A stretch of 64,000 nt of DNA from Ligilactobacillus ubinensis (GCF_024160875.1 NZ_JAIULA010000016.1:1-64000); one strand, 5' to 3'. Shown: positions 15,860 through 25,496, counted from the first letter of the stretch. Notes: generated by a model from the sequence alone, not told the origin. Numbers and translations: made by a program.

Positions 15860-17341
15860 TTATTTTATCAGTTCAGCCTCTATTTTTTCTATTAAATCTA
15901 AATATACAACTGCAAGTACTTCCAGATCTTTTCTATTCTGCTCTTCTAGTAACTTTTCAAGTTTAGTAGACTGTAACCCTAATTTCATTTTCTTTAAATA
16001 TTCTTTCCCAAATTCCGATTTTAAAAAAGACCTAAAGTAAAATACTGTAATCTTTATACTTTCCTCAAATTCTTTTTGATACTCATCCATATATTGCCCA
16101 ATATCTCCATTATCATCTGTACCTGTTAACCTAGATACATTTCCGAATTTTAAAGGCTTAGCCAAAATTGAATATGCCAACTCTTCATCTTCAACTTTAG
16201 GTATGTAGTAATTATGTAATAAGTTATACGATCGCCCTAAGCATATTGGATCAGCTTTTTTAAAAATAACATTTACCAACCGTTGTAATTTAATTGAATT
16301 TTCAGAGTTTGCTGCTATATTATTAACTTTCTTAAAAAAAGCTTTGAGCAAATATGCTTGAGGTTTTTCCTTTTCTTGGCTTCGTAAATCATCACTGACA
16401 ATTATCCATTCTGTATTATTAAAAAGATCATAGTCTTCAAGCTCATTATTTCTTAAGTAAAAAAGCTCAATTATTTGATCCGGAATAAAATTCATAAACG
16501 TCTTTAGCTTTCCATCTTTAAGTCGGGACTTAATTTTTTTAAGTTCCTCTAATAAAATATAAACTCCATATTCATCTTGTGCAGTTATTTTCATAGCTTC
16601 AATTACAATATTTTTCCAGAGTCTAGTTAATTTATACTTTTGATTATTTTGACTATTTTCCAAAAAATTATTAATAGCACATTCCCAAAATTGATTACTT
16701 TCACGATAAGTTGACAAAAATACATCTAAATTTTCTAATAATATGCTAGCAAATCTTGCTTGAATTGAAATGTCTTCAGAATTCAAGCTATCGTAATTTT
16801 CTTCGTATTCGTTAAAAGAAAAAATTGTATTTTGTCCCCGACTACTGCCAAAATCATCATTTAGTTGTTCGAATACGTTTTCCCAAATTTTTATCTTTTC
16901 TTGCGGTTTTAATTTTTTATTAGTTAAAATATTTTTGCGCCACTTAAATCTTACACCTTCAAAGCTTTCGGCCCAATCCGATAACCATTTAACAGAAAGA
17001 TATAATGTTCTACAAATCAAATAAAAGCTTAAAAAATAAAAAATAATGAAAATAAACTCTAAGGTGTGTATTCTCCATAAAAGTAAAATTATAGAGATGA
17101 TAAAAATAGATACAACCAATGATTTGAAATGGATTACTTTATTAAGAATAACAGCACGATCCCAATGATTGCTGCCACCTTCCAAAAGCATAATAACAAG
17201 AGGTAATAGTAGGGCTAACAAAAGTCCAATTATTGATGCAAGTATATCAATTGAAAAGAAATTTACCACATAATCATTGGCGTATCTAAGCTTTTGCAAT
17301 ATTAAAATTGTTATTTTGGAGTTTATTACCCCTAGTTGCAT
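15860..17341 (-). CDS. Unknown membrane-anchored protein with large cytosolic domain, 493 aa
   Basis: I do not recognise this family. The first 120 residues contain four hydrophobic segments (about 33-52, 70-88, 90-108 and 110-118, the last two nearly fused). Residues 125-493 are soluble, rich in Leu, Lys and Glu, and helical in character, with no obvious nuclease, NTPase or protease motif. ATG follows AAAGAAAGGG. It sits downstream of the last transfer gene and upstream of the recombinase, the usual cargo position of a conjugative element. A defence or exclusion role is possible but is only inferred from position. Confidence 0.7.
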   Translation of the reverse strand: MQLGVINSKITILILQKLRYANDYVVNFFSIDILASIIGLLLALLLPLVIMLLEGGSNHWDRAVILNKVIHFKSLVVSIFIISIILLLWRIHTLEFIFIIFYFLSFYLICRTLYLSVKWLSDWAESFEGVRFKWRKNILTNKKLKPQEKIKIWENVFEQLNDDFGSSRGQNTIFSFNEYEENYDSLNSEDISIQARFASILLENLDVFLSTYRESNQFWECAINNFLENSQNNQKYKLTRLWKNIVIEAMKITAQDEYGVYILLEELKKIKSRLKDGKLKTFMNFIPDQIIELFYLRNNELEDYDLFNNTEWIIVSDDLRSQEKEKPQAYLLKAFFKKVNNIAANSENSIKLQRLVNVIFKKADPICLGRSYNLLHNYYIPKVEDEELAYSILAKPLKFGNVSRLTGTDDNGDIGQYMDEYQKEFEESIKITVFYFRSFLKSEFGKEYLKKMKLGLQSTKLEKLLEEQNRKDLEVLAVVYLDLIEKIEAELIK

Positions 17342-17518
17342 TTTGATGCACCCTTTCTTTTGACATAATTATAAATTCAACTCTATTGCATCGTAGTTCT
17401 CACCCATATTTTTCCCGCTTTTTAAGCTATACCCTAGTTGTAGAACTAATACATACTTACTTTATCATGTTCAACTGATTTAATAATTATTGATTCTTTG
17501 AAACTTTCTTTAATTTTA

Positions 17519-17890
17519 TCACCAGTTTCTTTTCTTGTATATAATTTTTAAGGTGTTGACTTTATCCGGAAATGTTTGTAAGAACTTGCTCTTATTATTT
17601 AGCAAGTAGTAGGTAAACCAATCATTAGCTTGATTACCATTAGGATATTTGAAACTAATACTAATTAGGTGCTCGTTTTCTGCTAGATCATCATAAATAA
17701 CAATTTTAGTATTTTGCTTGGTCAACTTCTTTTGACCAGGAACAGCAACTTTATTTTCGTAGTTAAGTACTTGATTAATTTCATAATCATATTTGGTTTC
17801 GTGTTTGTAATATGCAAAACCTAGAATTCCTAAAAGTATGATTGCCAATAGCGCCATTATTGTTATTTTTTTGTTCTGCAATATTTTCAT
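17519..17890 (-). CDS. YddJ-like small membrane protein, putative entry-exclusion factor
   Basis: 123 aa: basic N-terminus, one TM helix (about residues 10-28), then an extracellular domain with the pattern YDYEINQVLNYENK ... IVIYDDLAENEHLISISFKY ... WFTYYLLNNKSKF, resembling the cystatin-like DUF4467 fold of ICEBs1 YddJ. YddJ is a lipoprotein that blocks redundant transfer; here no lipobox Cys is present and the TM helix would anchor it. ATG 17890 follows AGGAGG. It is last in the transfer operon, as YddJ is in ICEBs1. Homology by eye only. Confidence 0.55.
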   Translation of the reverse strand: MKILQNKKITIMALLAIILLGILGFAYYKHETKYDYEINQVLNYENKVAVPGQKKLTKQNTKIVIYDDLAENEHLISISFKYPNGNQANDWFTYYLLNNKSKFLQTFPDKVNTLKIIYKKRNW

Positions 17891-17900
17891 TTTTGGCCTC

Positions 17901-18485
17901 CTAAAATGTTGATATTTCAGTAATCTTTTCTTGTTTTGTATCATAAGTAAACAGATATTTAATGTTATTTGTTGTTTGATTACCAGAACTAGTTGTTTTG
18001 ACTGTTCCAATAAAAATACCTTTAATTTCGTTAGCTGTTGATTCTTGTTCGAAATAAATATTAGATTCTGTTAGCTGTGATGTTGCATTTAACTGCTTTA
18101 ATTGTTTGACAGCAGTTGTTTGATTATCAACTGATTGACCACCACCGAGATATGTTAAAACATCATCAGTGGCATATTTTGCAGCAATTTGTTGTTTCTC
18201 TAACCAGCTATCTGCATTCCAATTATTTAGGGTTCTAAACAACTTCACTGCTACTTGTTCTGCTTTTTTATCAGGATTATTTTTACTAGTAGTTGTTGAA
18301 GAAGAACTGTTTTCAAAAGTAACTTGTTGAGTTGTTAGTCTCTTATTTTCAGCTTTTAATTTCGCTATCTGTGCTGTTTGCTTTAAGTCTTTGCTACTTA
18401 GTTTTTGATTAGTAGTATTAAGTTTATAAAAAGCACTTAATGCGAGTATTCCGATTATGATCAAAATTATTTTATTTCTATTCAC
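17901..18485 (-). CDS. Conjugation-module membrane protein with coiled coil (YddI position)
   Basis: About 194 aa. An N-terminal TM helix (residues 5-20) is followed by a coiled-coil stretch (about 28-55, KDLKQTAQIAKLKAENKRL), a Ser/Thr linker, and an extracellular domain of about 120 aa resembling NTF2-like transfer proteins (VAVKLFRTLNNWNADSWLEKQ...). Start is GTG 18485, placed by GAGG seven bases upstream and by the stop of the preceding gene 10 bases before. It occupies the place of yddI in ICEBs1. Probable role: part of the surface side of the mating channel. Confidence 0.6.
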   Translation of the reverse strand: MNRNKIILIIIGILALSAFYKLNTTNQKLSSKDLKQTAQIAKLKAENKRLTTQQVTFENSSSSTTTSKNNPDKKAEQVAVKLFRTLNNWNADSWLEKQQIAAKYATDDVLTYLGGGQSVDNQTTAVKQLKQLNATSQLTESNIYFEQESTANEIKGIFIGTVKTTSSGNQTTNNIKYLFTYDTKQEKITEISTF

Positions 18486-18495
18486 CCTATTCACC

Positions 18496-19647
18496 TCATT
18501 TATACTTATCTGGCAATAAGCTTGCTCTAATTTGACCATATGAAACTTTACTCCAGTTACCATATGCTGGAGTATTTGCCTGCCAAACGTTTGTTTTTTT
18601 AATTCCCGAATTTTCCTCATCAATCATCTGACCATTTCCGATATAGATCCCAACATGACTATACCCTGAACCAGCACCGTCATTGACTGAACTGTAAAAG
18701 AAAACTAGATCGCCAGCTTTAGCATCTTCTTTCTTTACTTCATCAACATCTTGTGACCATTGCGTTTGTGACGTCCGAGTCAGTGTAATTCCGATTTTAT
18801 TAAACGCCCAGTAAGTGAAACCTGAACAGTCAGTTGCGCCATGCACTGCTTTAGCGGTTGCTGAATTATCAAGGTTCGAAGGATTACCACCCAGCAAATA
18901 GTTATCAGGAGCTTTGTTCGCCCATTTATTAGCCCAAGCTGATAAGTCAGTCCACCATTTATCAGTTGGTCCTGAAACACTAAGTGTTTCACCAGCATTT
19001 TTGTCACAGGTTTGATTTGTTTCAGTTATTGTGACGGTATTTGAATTAGAATTATCTCCAGTTGAGTCTTTAAATTTGTTGTACCAATACTGCGCATTAT
19101 TCGCTCTAACAGCATTATTCGCTTCATTTTTACCAGCTCGTTCAAAACGTAGTTCCCATTCAATGGCAGCGATTGACGGATCAGTTGAGTTTTTAGCGTA
19201 ATCACCTAAACTAGATTTTTCAGCTCCATTGGTTTCTTCATAAAGAAACATAACCTGAGCTTGAATACTATCAGGTTCTTTACTATGTTCAGTCGCAAAA
19301 CTTTTTTCGTTAGTTAAACGATTACCTAGCCATTGAGCGATTCCATGTGCGCCAGAACTTGAATTAGTCGAAGTGGGATTGATATTTGATTCTTGTTGTA
19401 AGTTACCTAAAACACCAGCTACCGCAGGTTTAGACCACCCTTGATTAATTAGATAGTTCCATATAATTTGAGCATTCTGTTCAGTATCTTTAGATACTTG
19501 ATTACCCGAAATACCTAAGTTGTTTGCACAGTCTAAATCCATGACATTATTTTTTTCATTACCACCCAAAATCATAAAAACAGTAATAATTAGAATAACT
19601 AGCAAAAAAATCGGGATCACTAAGATCCCGACTAACCTTAACTTCAT
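18496..19647 (-). CDS. CwlT-like two-domain cell-wall hydrolase of the conjugation machine
   Basis: 383 aa. One TM helix at residues 8-29 anchors it outside the membrane. Residues about 58-200 form a phage-tail-lysozyme type domain (IIWNYLINQGWSKPAVAGVLGNLQQESNINP). Residues 240-375 form an NlpC/P60 peptidase with catalytic Cys in ATDCSGFTYW, His in YSHVGIYIG and supporting residues GDLVFF. In Tn916 (Orf14) and ICEBs1 (CwlT) the same pair of activities opens the wall for the mating channel. ATG after AATGAGGTGAG. It lies directly after the VirB6-like gene, as in ICEBs1. Confidence 0.88.
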   Translation of the reverse strand: MKLRLVGILVIPIFLLVILIITVFMILGGNEKNNVMDLDCANNLGISGNQVSKDTEQNAQIIWNYLINQGWSKPAVAGVLGNLQQESNINPTSTNSSSGAHGIAQWLGNRLTNEKSFATEHSKEPDSIQAQVMFLYEETNGAEKSSLGDYAKNSTDPSIAAIEWELRFERAGKNEANNAVRANNAQYWYNKFKDSTGDNSNSNTVTITETNQTCDKNAGETLSVSGPTDKWWTDLSAWANKWANKAPDNYLLGGNPSNLDNSATAKAVHGATDCSGFTYWAFNKIGITLTRTSQTQWSQDVDEVKKEDAKAGDLVFFYSSVNDGAGSGYSHVGIYIGNGQMIDEENSGIKKTNVWQANTPAYGNWSKVSYGQIRASLLPDKYK

Positions 19648-19681
19648 TTACTCACCTCATTTTTTATGACGTAAAATTCAT

Positions 19682-21493
19682 CTATTCTCTCATTGACTCA
19701 ATTTTTTCTCGTATTTCATCTGGCTTAATTTTAGTTTCTTCAAGCTTTTTCTTTGCTTGATATTGTGCTTCATTTAAACCTGTAAGCTGTTGTTTAGTTC
19801 TAGCATTAATCATTAACTTACGTTCCTGTTTAATATCTTTTGATTTAGTTGGTTCAGGGAATTTACCGTCCTTACCTTTTTCAAAACGATCATCAATTTG
19901 AACAATTCGTTTTTGGTGAACTTCCTTTTTGATATTTGGCTTAGTTTCTTTTGGCTTAGTAATCTGTTCAACATTAGGATTAGGTTGTTCTGAAACAGTT
20001 GATTTTTGTTTTCTTCTTTGAGCCAGTTTCTTAATAAAAGTAGTTGGTTGCACATTTTCTTGTGGTGTCCGTTTAGTTTGATCAATCTTTTCTTTTGCTT
20101 CGGAAACATCGGCAGATGTTTCACTGCTAGAAGTACCACGATTAAAGAAATTTGTAACTGTATTTCCAGAATTTCTAACAAAATGATTAGCACTCTCCAG
20201 TCGATCATTAGCTTGATGAACACTTTCAACAAGCTTCTCTTTTTGATTATTGACTGTTCGCATGACCTCTTTAGATGAACTAATTCGCCCACCAGAAAAA
20301 CATTTAATTAGATAACTGCGGTTTTTCCAACCGAAAAACATAATTAGCCACAGCACTAAAGCATTAACAAAATATCCAGCATAAGAACTTGGTGGAATGA
20401 TAATATCGACAATTTCTTGACAGATATTGATTGCGAGAATTCCAAGCACTAAACAAGCTTTCGAGAAAAATAACATAATAACGTCCATTAAACCTTTAAA
20501 TAAACTACCAGAATATTTTGGAATTAGACTTAATAAAGCCATAACAGGTAATATTAACGATAGGACTAAGGCGAAAATCTGCACACATAAATTTAAAAAA
20601 CCAATCGCAAATAATGGAATCCCATAGCTGATTGACACCAACGGTGACATTAATGCAATTAAAATTTTATAGTACATGTAACTTTCTTTAAGGTACTTGT
20701 TGTTACTAGCGCTAACTTTTTCGCTAATTGAATCCGTATCCTTATCATAATCAGCTGAAAGAAACTCATACGGATTTTCATTCGCCTTTTGAACATCAGC
20801 GATACTTGTCTTACCATAATTCATTAAATAATAAGGTCGTTCAATAGATTTTTCAAAGAAACTTTTACGAACAATGCTAGTAGAATCAGCATTTTTGACA
20901 GCTTGCGAATTGTCTAAACTCATTAATGAACTTTGTGCAGTTGTCGAAATTGAATTAAACGTCTGTAACATGTAACTAGAATTTTTAAACCAAACAGCAG
21001 AGAAACCAACAATTACAATTGTTAAGAACATTCTTTTTAAGCCATCACGTTCATTTTTAAAAGAAAAGATGTAAAAGGCACTTAGTATTGAGATTACAAA
21101 CAACACAATTCCAAACTTACCAAACAAACTATCCCATAGTTGACCGGAAAGACTAGAAATTTTGTCAATTAAAGTATTAATACTGTTGTTGACTGAGGTC
21201 GCACCAAACATCATCTGCAAAGAAAAATCGAAGATTTTGAACATAAACCGATTGATTTCCCAGAAAAAACCAGTTAAAGCTGTAATAGCCTTTAAACCAA
21301 CATCAGTAAAGCTAGCTGGTTCCATATAAGGATTAAAAGAGTCTAGCGTAGAAAGAATTTGATCCATATCATATCCAGCTAAAATGTCTTTAACTGACGA
21401 ACTAGAATCAGCTAATACTGTTATTTTATAAATTAAAAGACTAACTAACGCAGTAGCGCCAACTAGTCCAAATGCTTTAAATTTATTTTTCAA
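19682..21493 (-). CDS. VirB6/TrbL-like channel protein (Tn916 Orf15 / ConG type)
   Basis: 603 aa. A signal-anchor-like N-terminus, then about seven TM segments between residues 60 and 390, then a long charged cytosolic tail (residues 400-603) rich in Lys/Glu/Gln. This matches ConG/Orf15, polytopic proteins of the type IV-like mating channel. Start is TTG 21493 with AGGAGGTGATTGC upstream. It follows the VirB4-like gene after 32 bases and precedes the CwlT-like gene, the order seen in ICEBs1. Confidence 0.82.
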   Translation of the reverse strand: MKNKFKAFGLVGATALVSLLIYKITVLADSSSSVKDILAGYDMDQILSTLDSFNPYMEPASFTDVGLKAITALTGFFWEINRFMFKIFDFSLQMMFGATSVNNSINTLIDKISSLSGQLWDSLFGKFGIVLFVISILSAFYIFSFKNERDGLKRMFLTIVIVGFSAVWFKNSSYMLQTFNSISTTAQSSLMSLDNSQAVKNADSTSIVRKSFFEKSIERPYYLMNYGKTSIADVQKANENPYEFLSADYDKDTDSISEKVSASNNKYLKESYMYYKILIALMSPLVSISYGIPLFAIGFLNLCVQIFALVLSLILPVMALLSLIPKYSGSLFKGLMDVIMLFFSKACLVLGILAINICQEIVDIIIPPSSYAGYFVNALVLWLIMFFGWKNRSYLIKCFSGGRISSSKEVMRTVNNQKEKLVESVHQANDRLESANHFVRNSGNTVTNFFNRGTSSSETSADVSEAKEKIDQTKRTPQENVQPTTFIKKLAQRRKQKSTVSEQPNPNVEQITKPKETKPNIKKEVHQKRIVQIDDRFEKGKDGKFPEPTKSKDIKQERKLMINARTKQQLTGLNEAQYQAKKKLEETKIKPDEIREKIESMRE

Positions 21494-21525
21494 GCAATCA
21501 CCTCCTGAACTTTTTGAATGTTTTA

Positions 21526-24021
21526 TTAGCGATACATTTCTTCACTCTTAGATGAAGCTGATTTATTGATTGTCTTAAAGGAACTTGTCATTTCATCAAA
21601 AAGTGAATGAACTGCAATTTTTCCAACTCGACCGTAAATATCACGAAATAAACATTGCCCTTTAATCATATTTGATAACCAGTGAAGATTTTCTTCATTC
21701 ACTGGTAACTGAACATGGTTTAGAATCGCTTCACGTTCGCTAGGTTCATCAAACGCAAAGAGTACACCAAATTGACCATGATCTTCTTGGTCGGAAATAT
21801 CCGCCACCGATTGGGTGGCGTACAACAACATGTTATTTTGTGAACGTCCGACACGTTTCATAGATTTGAGAATTTTCTTACCACTTTTAGCTACGTTGAA
21901 AATCCAAGCTTCATCAAATATTTCAGCAGTGTAAGAATTATTGTCATTTGAACCAAATTTTTCACAGAATTTACCAAGTGGAATCATTAAAGCAACTGAT
22001 TTCTTTTCTAAGTCAGAATAATTATCTGGATTATCGCCTTCCTTTGGTAATTCAAGTCCTGAAACTTCTAAAATATTAATCCGATCCGCTAAATTAACAC
22101 CATCATTTGAGCCGTCAGAAAAGCCTAATTGAAGAACTGAATCAGTGACCATTTCATAAAGTAGATTGCCAGCACCTTTAATTTCTGAATCATCAGAATC
22201 TTTCAGAATTTCAATTACATTTAACATACCAACTTTTTCACCTAACTCTCGTTTTCCAATTACGGTCTTGATTGCTCTTAAAATTGCTGTCTTTGCCATA
22301 TCTTTATCTTTAGTTGAATAAATTTGATCAATCATAGCTTCGGCAGTATCTTTAGCGTCTGAACCTTTAAAAAAAACAATTGGATCAAGCACACCCCAAT
22401 TGTTTGAATCGGTAGCGTCTAAAGTCACGTAATGAAAGCTTTTTAAATGATTAACGAATAGCGGATATTTCTGTTGCATTTCTTTATTTTCAATCACTTT
22501 GCTAAACCAGTTACGAATTTCCTTTTTAGGATCAATATACAAAAGCTTCGCTTTCATAAACGACATATAGATAAACAGCAATTTGACTAGAAATGATTTT
22601 CCTTTGCCAGTTTCACCAGTGACCGCAATATGCGGGCTGTCAGTTTTCGCACCTTTAATACCTTTATTAGCGATCGTTGGATTGAACAAAACAATTTTAC
22701 GACTCGCATAAATAGATTGTTCAAGTGATTGACTTTCAGCTAAATCATCAACACGTCCAATATACCAGCCAACATTATTACCTAAACGGTTACTTACTGC
22801 AAATAAATTTTCTGCAAAGCCCTCACTATTGGTAACCTGTAACCAGTTTTTATTGCCCTCTAGTGAATTACCCTGAAGCAAACGATAAAACAGCGGTAGC
22901 TGGTCAGCATTAGGACGATAAGCGTCAATATCTCTTAAACCAAGACGATTGATTAAACGATCAGCACGAGCTTTAACTTCTTCTTTTGTATTTCCTGAAA
23001 TAACAAAGCAAGCTAACCATTTCAAAATGGATTTACCTGCTTCAATATCATTTTGGAGTTCATCTAAAAGAATTTGATTAGTTAAATTGCGTTGACTATC
23101 ACGCTCGCCAGTTTGGTGTGCTTCTTGAGTGGTACTCTTGAATCTTCTACGAAGTCTAGAAAGTTTAGAGTTTAGACCATTTAAACCGTCAACTTCTTGA
23201 TATTGAGCTTTTATTTGCAGTTCTACTGGAAATTTCATGTTTTGCGCTATTTCAAATAAATGAGAAAAGCTGATATTATCAGGTAAAGCCCCCACTGGAA
23301 TAAAAGCTACATATGAAGTGCCTTGATCATTTTCCAGTTTTAAGAACCCTTTCTCGCTTGGATCAAGAATTGTATCAGTTAGTTTATAGAAATCATGTTC
23401 TTTGCTTTCTTTCAGCACGTCGTGCTGAATATTCCTAATAAAGTTATAGCGAATCAAATATGCCAATTCATTTTCTTCTAATGGAGTTCCTTTAATCGTA
23501 GTAATAGTTGAAGTTAGTTCAGTTAGTTCATTAGAAAACTGTTCGAAATAAGTTTCGTCAATTGTAGTTTCATACCCCAACGCTGAAAAAGTTTTTTGTA
23601 GGAATTGATTATAGCCAGTTGAAATAGCAGTTTTGATTGACTCAGCATATTGAAATGACTTCAATTTAATTCCAAGAATAAATTCTTCGTTGGTAATAGT
23701 TCCAAGTTCATATTCAAGTTGCTTTACGGTTTCATTAGCATAATATTTAGCAATCGGCAAAGCTTCATCTGCAAAATCTTTACCTAATTGTTTAAAACGT
23801 TCAGTCAAGTTCATATCTTTTGGTAACATTTGTAAATGTAGTTCGCTGTATTTAGAAAGTGTACCGTAGACAAAAGCCATCATGCGTTTATTCAACTCTT
23901 TTTTGTCTAGATCGTTAGTAGCTATACTTTCGGGTTTAATTTTGTAGTAAGCCCAAATATCGCCTGATTTAGTCAAAAGTAGATTGTCTTTCATTAATTT
24001 AAAAGGTGTTTGTAATTCCAT
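21526..24021 (-). CDS. VirB4-like conjugation ATPase (ConE / Tn916 Orf16 type)
   Basis: 831 aa. Walker A GETGKGKS lies near residue 470, the Walker B strand with DEAW (AEIFDEAWIF) near 685, and a downstream RVGRSQNNMLLYATQ region resembles the arginine-containing motif of VirB4 ATPases. It would energise substrate or pilin movement through the mating channel. ATG after GAGAGGGGGAT. Full length for the family and without interruptions, so the transfer apparatus may still work. Confidence 0.92.
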   Translation of the reverse strand: MELQTPFKLMKDNLLLTKSGDIWAYYKIKPESIATNDLDKKELNKRMMAFVYGTLSKYSELHLQMLPKDMNLTERFKQLGKDFADEALPIAKYYANETVKQLEYELGTITNEEFILGIKLKSFQYAESIKTAISTGYNQFLQKTFSALGYETTIDETYFEQFSNELTELTSTITTIKGTPLEENELAYLIRYNFIRNIQHDVLKESKEHDFYKLTDTILDPSEKGFLKLENDQGTSYVAFIPVGALPDNISFSHLFEIAQNMKFPVELQIKAQYQEVDGLNGLNSKLSRLRRRFKSTTQEAHQTGERDSQRNLTNQILLDELQNDIEAGKSILKWLACFVISGNTKEEVKARADRLINRLGLRDIDAYRPNADQLPLFYRLLQGNSLEGNKNWLQVTNSEGFAENLFAVSNRLGNNVGWYIGRVDDLAESQSLEQSIYASRKIVLFNPTIANKGIKGAKTDSPHIAVTGETGKGKSFLVKLLFIYMSFMKAKLLYIDPKKEIRNWFSKVIENKEMQQKYPLFVNHLKSFHYVTLDATDSNNWGVLDPIVFFKGSDAKDTAEAMIDQIYSTKDKDMAKTAILRAIKTVIGKRELGEKVGMLNVIEILKDSDDSEIKGAGNLLYEMVTDSVLQLGFSDGSNDGVNLADRINILEVSGLELPKEGDNPDNYSDLEKKSVALMIPLGKFCEKFGSNDNNSYTAEIFDEAWIFNVAKSGKKILKSMKRVGRSQNNMLLYATQSVADISDQEDHGQFGVLFAFDEPSEREAILNHVQLPVNEENLHWLSNMIKGQCLFRDIYGRVGKIAVHSLFDEMTSSFKTINKSASSKSEEMYR

Positions 24022-24035
24022 TTAATCCCCCTCTC

Positions 24036-24335
24036 TCAAAAAAGCATTAATAGCTCATTCAATAAACGTTCACGAAAATTTTTTTTACGATCACTAAGAA
24101 CTCTCGTAGCATAAATTTGTGGAATTTTATCATAGTGCAAGTCTTTGTACTTTTTGTGAACACGCAATTCATCAACCATTGACATAAAAGCATTTTCAAA
24201 TTCGATGACCTCATGGTCACGAAACTCACCAACTTTATCTAAAGGCATATTCTTAACGTTTTTTTCTTTATCGAGTTCCTTATCTACCCAAATTAGATAA
24301 GTTCTAACTACTTCATCTTGTGTTAAAAACTTCAT
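24036..24335 (-). CDS. Small conserved-type protein of the transfer operon, 99 aa
   Basis: A soluble, charged protein with no TM segment that I cannot assign to a family. Its ATG overlaps the ArdA stop codon (ATGA), and the VirB4-like gene follows 14 bases later, so it is translated within the transfer operon. It occupies the position of yddF between conD and conG in ICEBs1-type modules, but no sequence relation is claimed. A helper of ArdA or of the ATPase is possible. Confidence 0.6.
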   Translation of the reverse strand: MKFLTQDEVVRTYLIWVDKELDKEKNVKNMPLDKVGEFRDHEVIEFENAFMSMVDELRVHKKYKDLHYDKIPQIYATRVLSDRKKNFRERLLNELLMLF

Positions 24336-24832
24336 GCGGAAATAAAGAAACCAGTTTTAGCGAAAAAACCATTAGTGCTAAAACGGTAATCTTGACCAAA
24401 TTTTTTAGTATTGATGTAACTAACTAAGTTATCTGGAACATCATACCAAGTGTTATGTTCAATTAAGTAGTTGCCCAAATCGTTATCTTCTAAAATATTG
24501 GGTAGATAGATAACACGTTCGGGATTACTAACTAAAGCTTCAATATTTTCATAAATGCCACTGCTGAGTAAGTCACGAGCATTCTCCCATAAATAATCAG
24601 GTACATTATCAAGTTCGGCTGCAATTCGATTAAGCCTATTAATATTGGCATACTCGCCAATATCAAATGGAGCTTCATAATCCGTAATAATCCATTCTTC
24701 TTCGGTTTCATTCAATCCAATTTTGCGAGCAATTGTATTAAATGGTACTGGTAAGGTGAACCACGCACCTTTAGTATTGCCAGCATTTCGTCGAGCAAGA
24801 TTTTCAACGAAAATACTAATTTCCTTTTCCAT
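24332..24832 (-). CDS. ardA: Antirestriction protein ArdA
   Basis: 166 aa, very acidic in the middle. The N-terminal ISIFVENLARRNAGNTKGAWFTLP matches the ArdA domain-1 pattern (V.NL..Y..G...G.W..LP), followed by the EEWIITDYEAPF strand. ArdA mimics bent DNA and blocks type I restriction enzymes while the element enters a new host; Tn916 carries one as Orf18. ATG 24832 follows AGAAAGAAGG and overlaps the 3' end of tcpE by 17 bases. Confidence 0.9.
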   Translation of the reverse strand: MEKEISIFVENLARRNAGNTKGAWFTLPVPFNTIARKIGLNETEEEWIITDYEAPFDIGEYANINRLNRIAAELDNVPDYLWENARDLLSSGIYENIEALVSNPERVIYLPNILEDNDLGNYLIEHNTWYDVPDNLVSYINTKKFGQDYRFSTNGFFAKTGFFISA

Positions 24833-25250
24833 GATTAGCCTTCTTTCTGTAATTAAATTCATCAAAAACAACTGGATTATCAGTGTAGTTGACTTTAGTA
24901 TCATGACAAATTTTCTTTTTGCTTTGCAGATACTCGAAGTAAAAAGTAATGTAATCTAGTAAGTACCAGAAAATATTTTTACCATCAGGTTGAACCTTTT
25001 CAACTAAACGTACCGTTAGGTACGGTACACCAACATAAAATAACATGGTAAACAGTGGAATATAAGAACTGATAAAACTTACTAAAGAATGAAAAACAAT
25101 AAAGATAATAAACAGTGTTAGCAAGTAGATTAAGACATCTCTTAACTTGATAAAATAAGGCAAAGAGAAGTTTTGCGTTAATTGTTTAATCTTAATTGGC
25201 TCATTAAAAACATTACGATAGTTATAGTTGCGTTTTTCCAATACCATCAA
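24816..25250 (-). CDS. TcpE family conjugal transfer membrane protein (ConD type)
   Basis: 144 aa with two or three TM helices (about 40-60, 62-82). The N-terminal RNYNYRNVFNEPIKIKQL is the TcpE signature (Y.Y...F..P..I), found in Tn916 Orf17 and ICEBs1 ConD. It is a small membrane component of the mating channel. Start ATG overlaps the stop of the TcpD-like gene (ATGA), and its own end overlaps ardA, so the three genes are translationally chained. Confidence 0.85.
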   Translation of the reverse strand: MMVLEKRNYNYRNVFNEPIKIKQLTQNFSLPYFIKLRDVLIYLLTLFIIFIVFHSLVSFISSYIPLFTMLFYVGVPYLTVRLVEKVQPDGKNIFWYLLDYITFYFEYLQSKKKICHDTKVNYTDNPVVFDEFNYRKKANHGKGN

Positions 25251-25495
25251 CTCCCAAAAATGGTTTTAAAGATATTGCCAATTGCAGTAAAAACAGTTTG
25301 CGAGTTAGAAATGACAAACCAAGTTAAACCAGTCAATAAAGCAATCCCAATCACTCTGCCTAATTCTTGACGAAAAATAAATTTAACCAGTAAGATAACA
25401 ATAATAATCGTGATTGCATATTTACCTTGAGTAACGACCCAATCAGAAACATTACCTAAAGACGGTAATTCAGAAGCTAAAAAAATAGATTGCAT
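25247..25495 (-). CDS. TcpD family membrane protein (ConC-like)
   Basis: 82 aa with two TM segments (about 22-40 and 50-68) and a short periplasmic-side N-terminus. Size, position between TcpC and TcpE, and the pattern WVVTQGKYAITIIIVILLVKFIF fit the TcpD family, a small membrane protein of the mating channel. ATG 25495 follows GGAGGAG; a longer frame from 25534 overlaps tcpC and lacks a ribosome site. Confidence 0.75.
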   Translation of the reverse strand: MQSIFLASELPSLGNVSDWVVTQGKYAITIIIVILLVKFIFRQELGRVIGIALLTGLTWFVISNSQTVFTAIGNIFKTIFGS

Positions 25496-25496
25496 A

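Noticed and set aside
15703-15966. Plus-strand ORF of 87 codons next to the four-TM gene
   Set aside because: No ribosome site, it overlaps the 3' end of the minus-strand gene and the hairpin at 15738; composition is unlike a protein gene.
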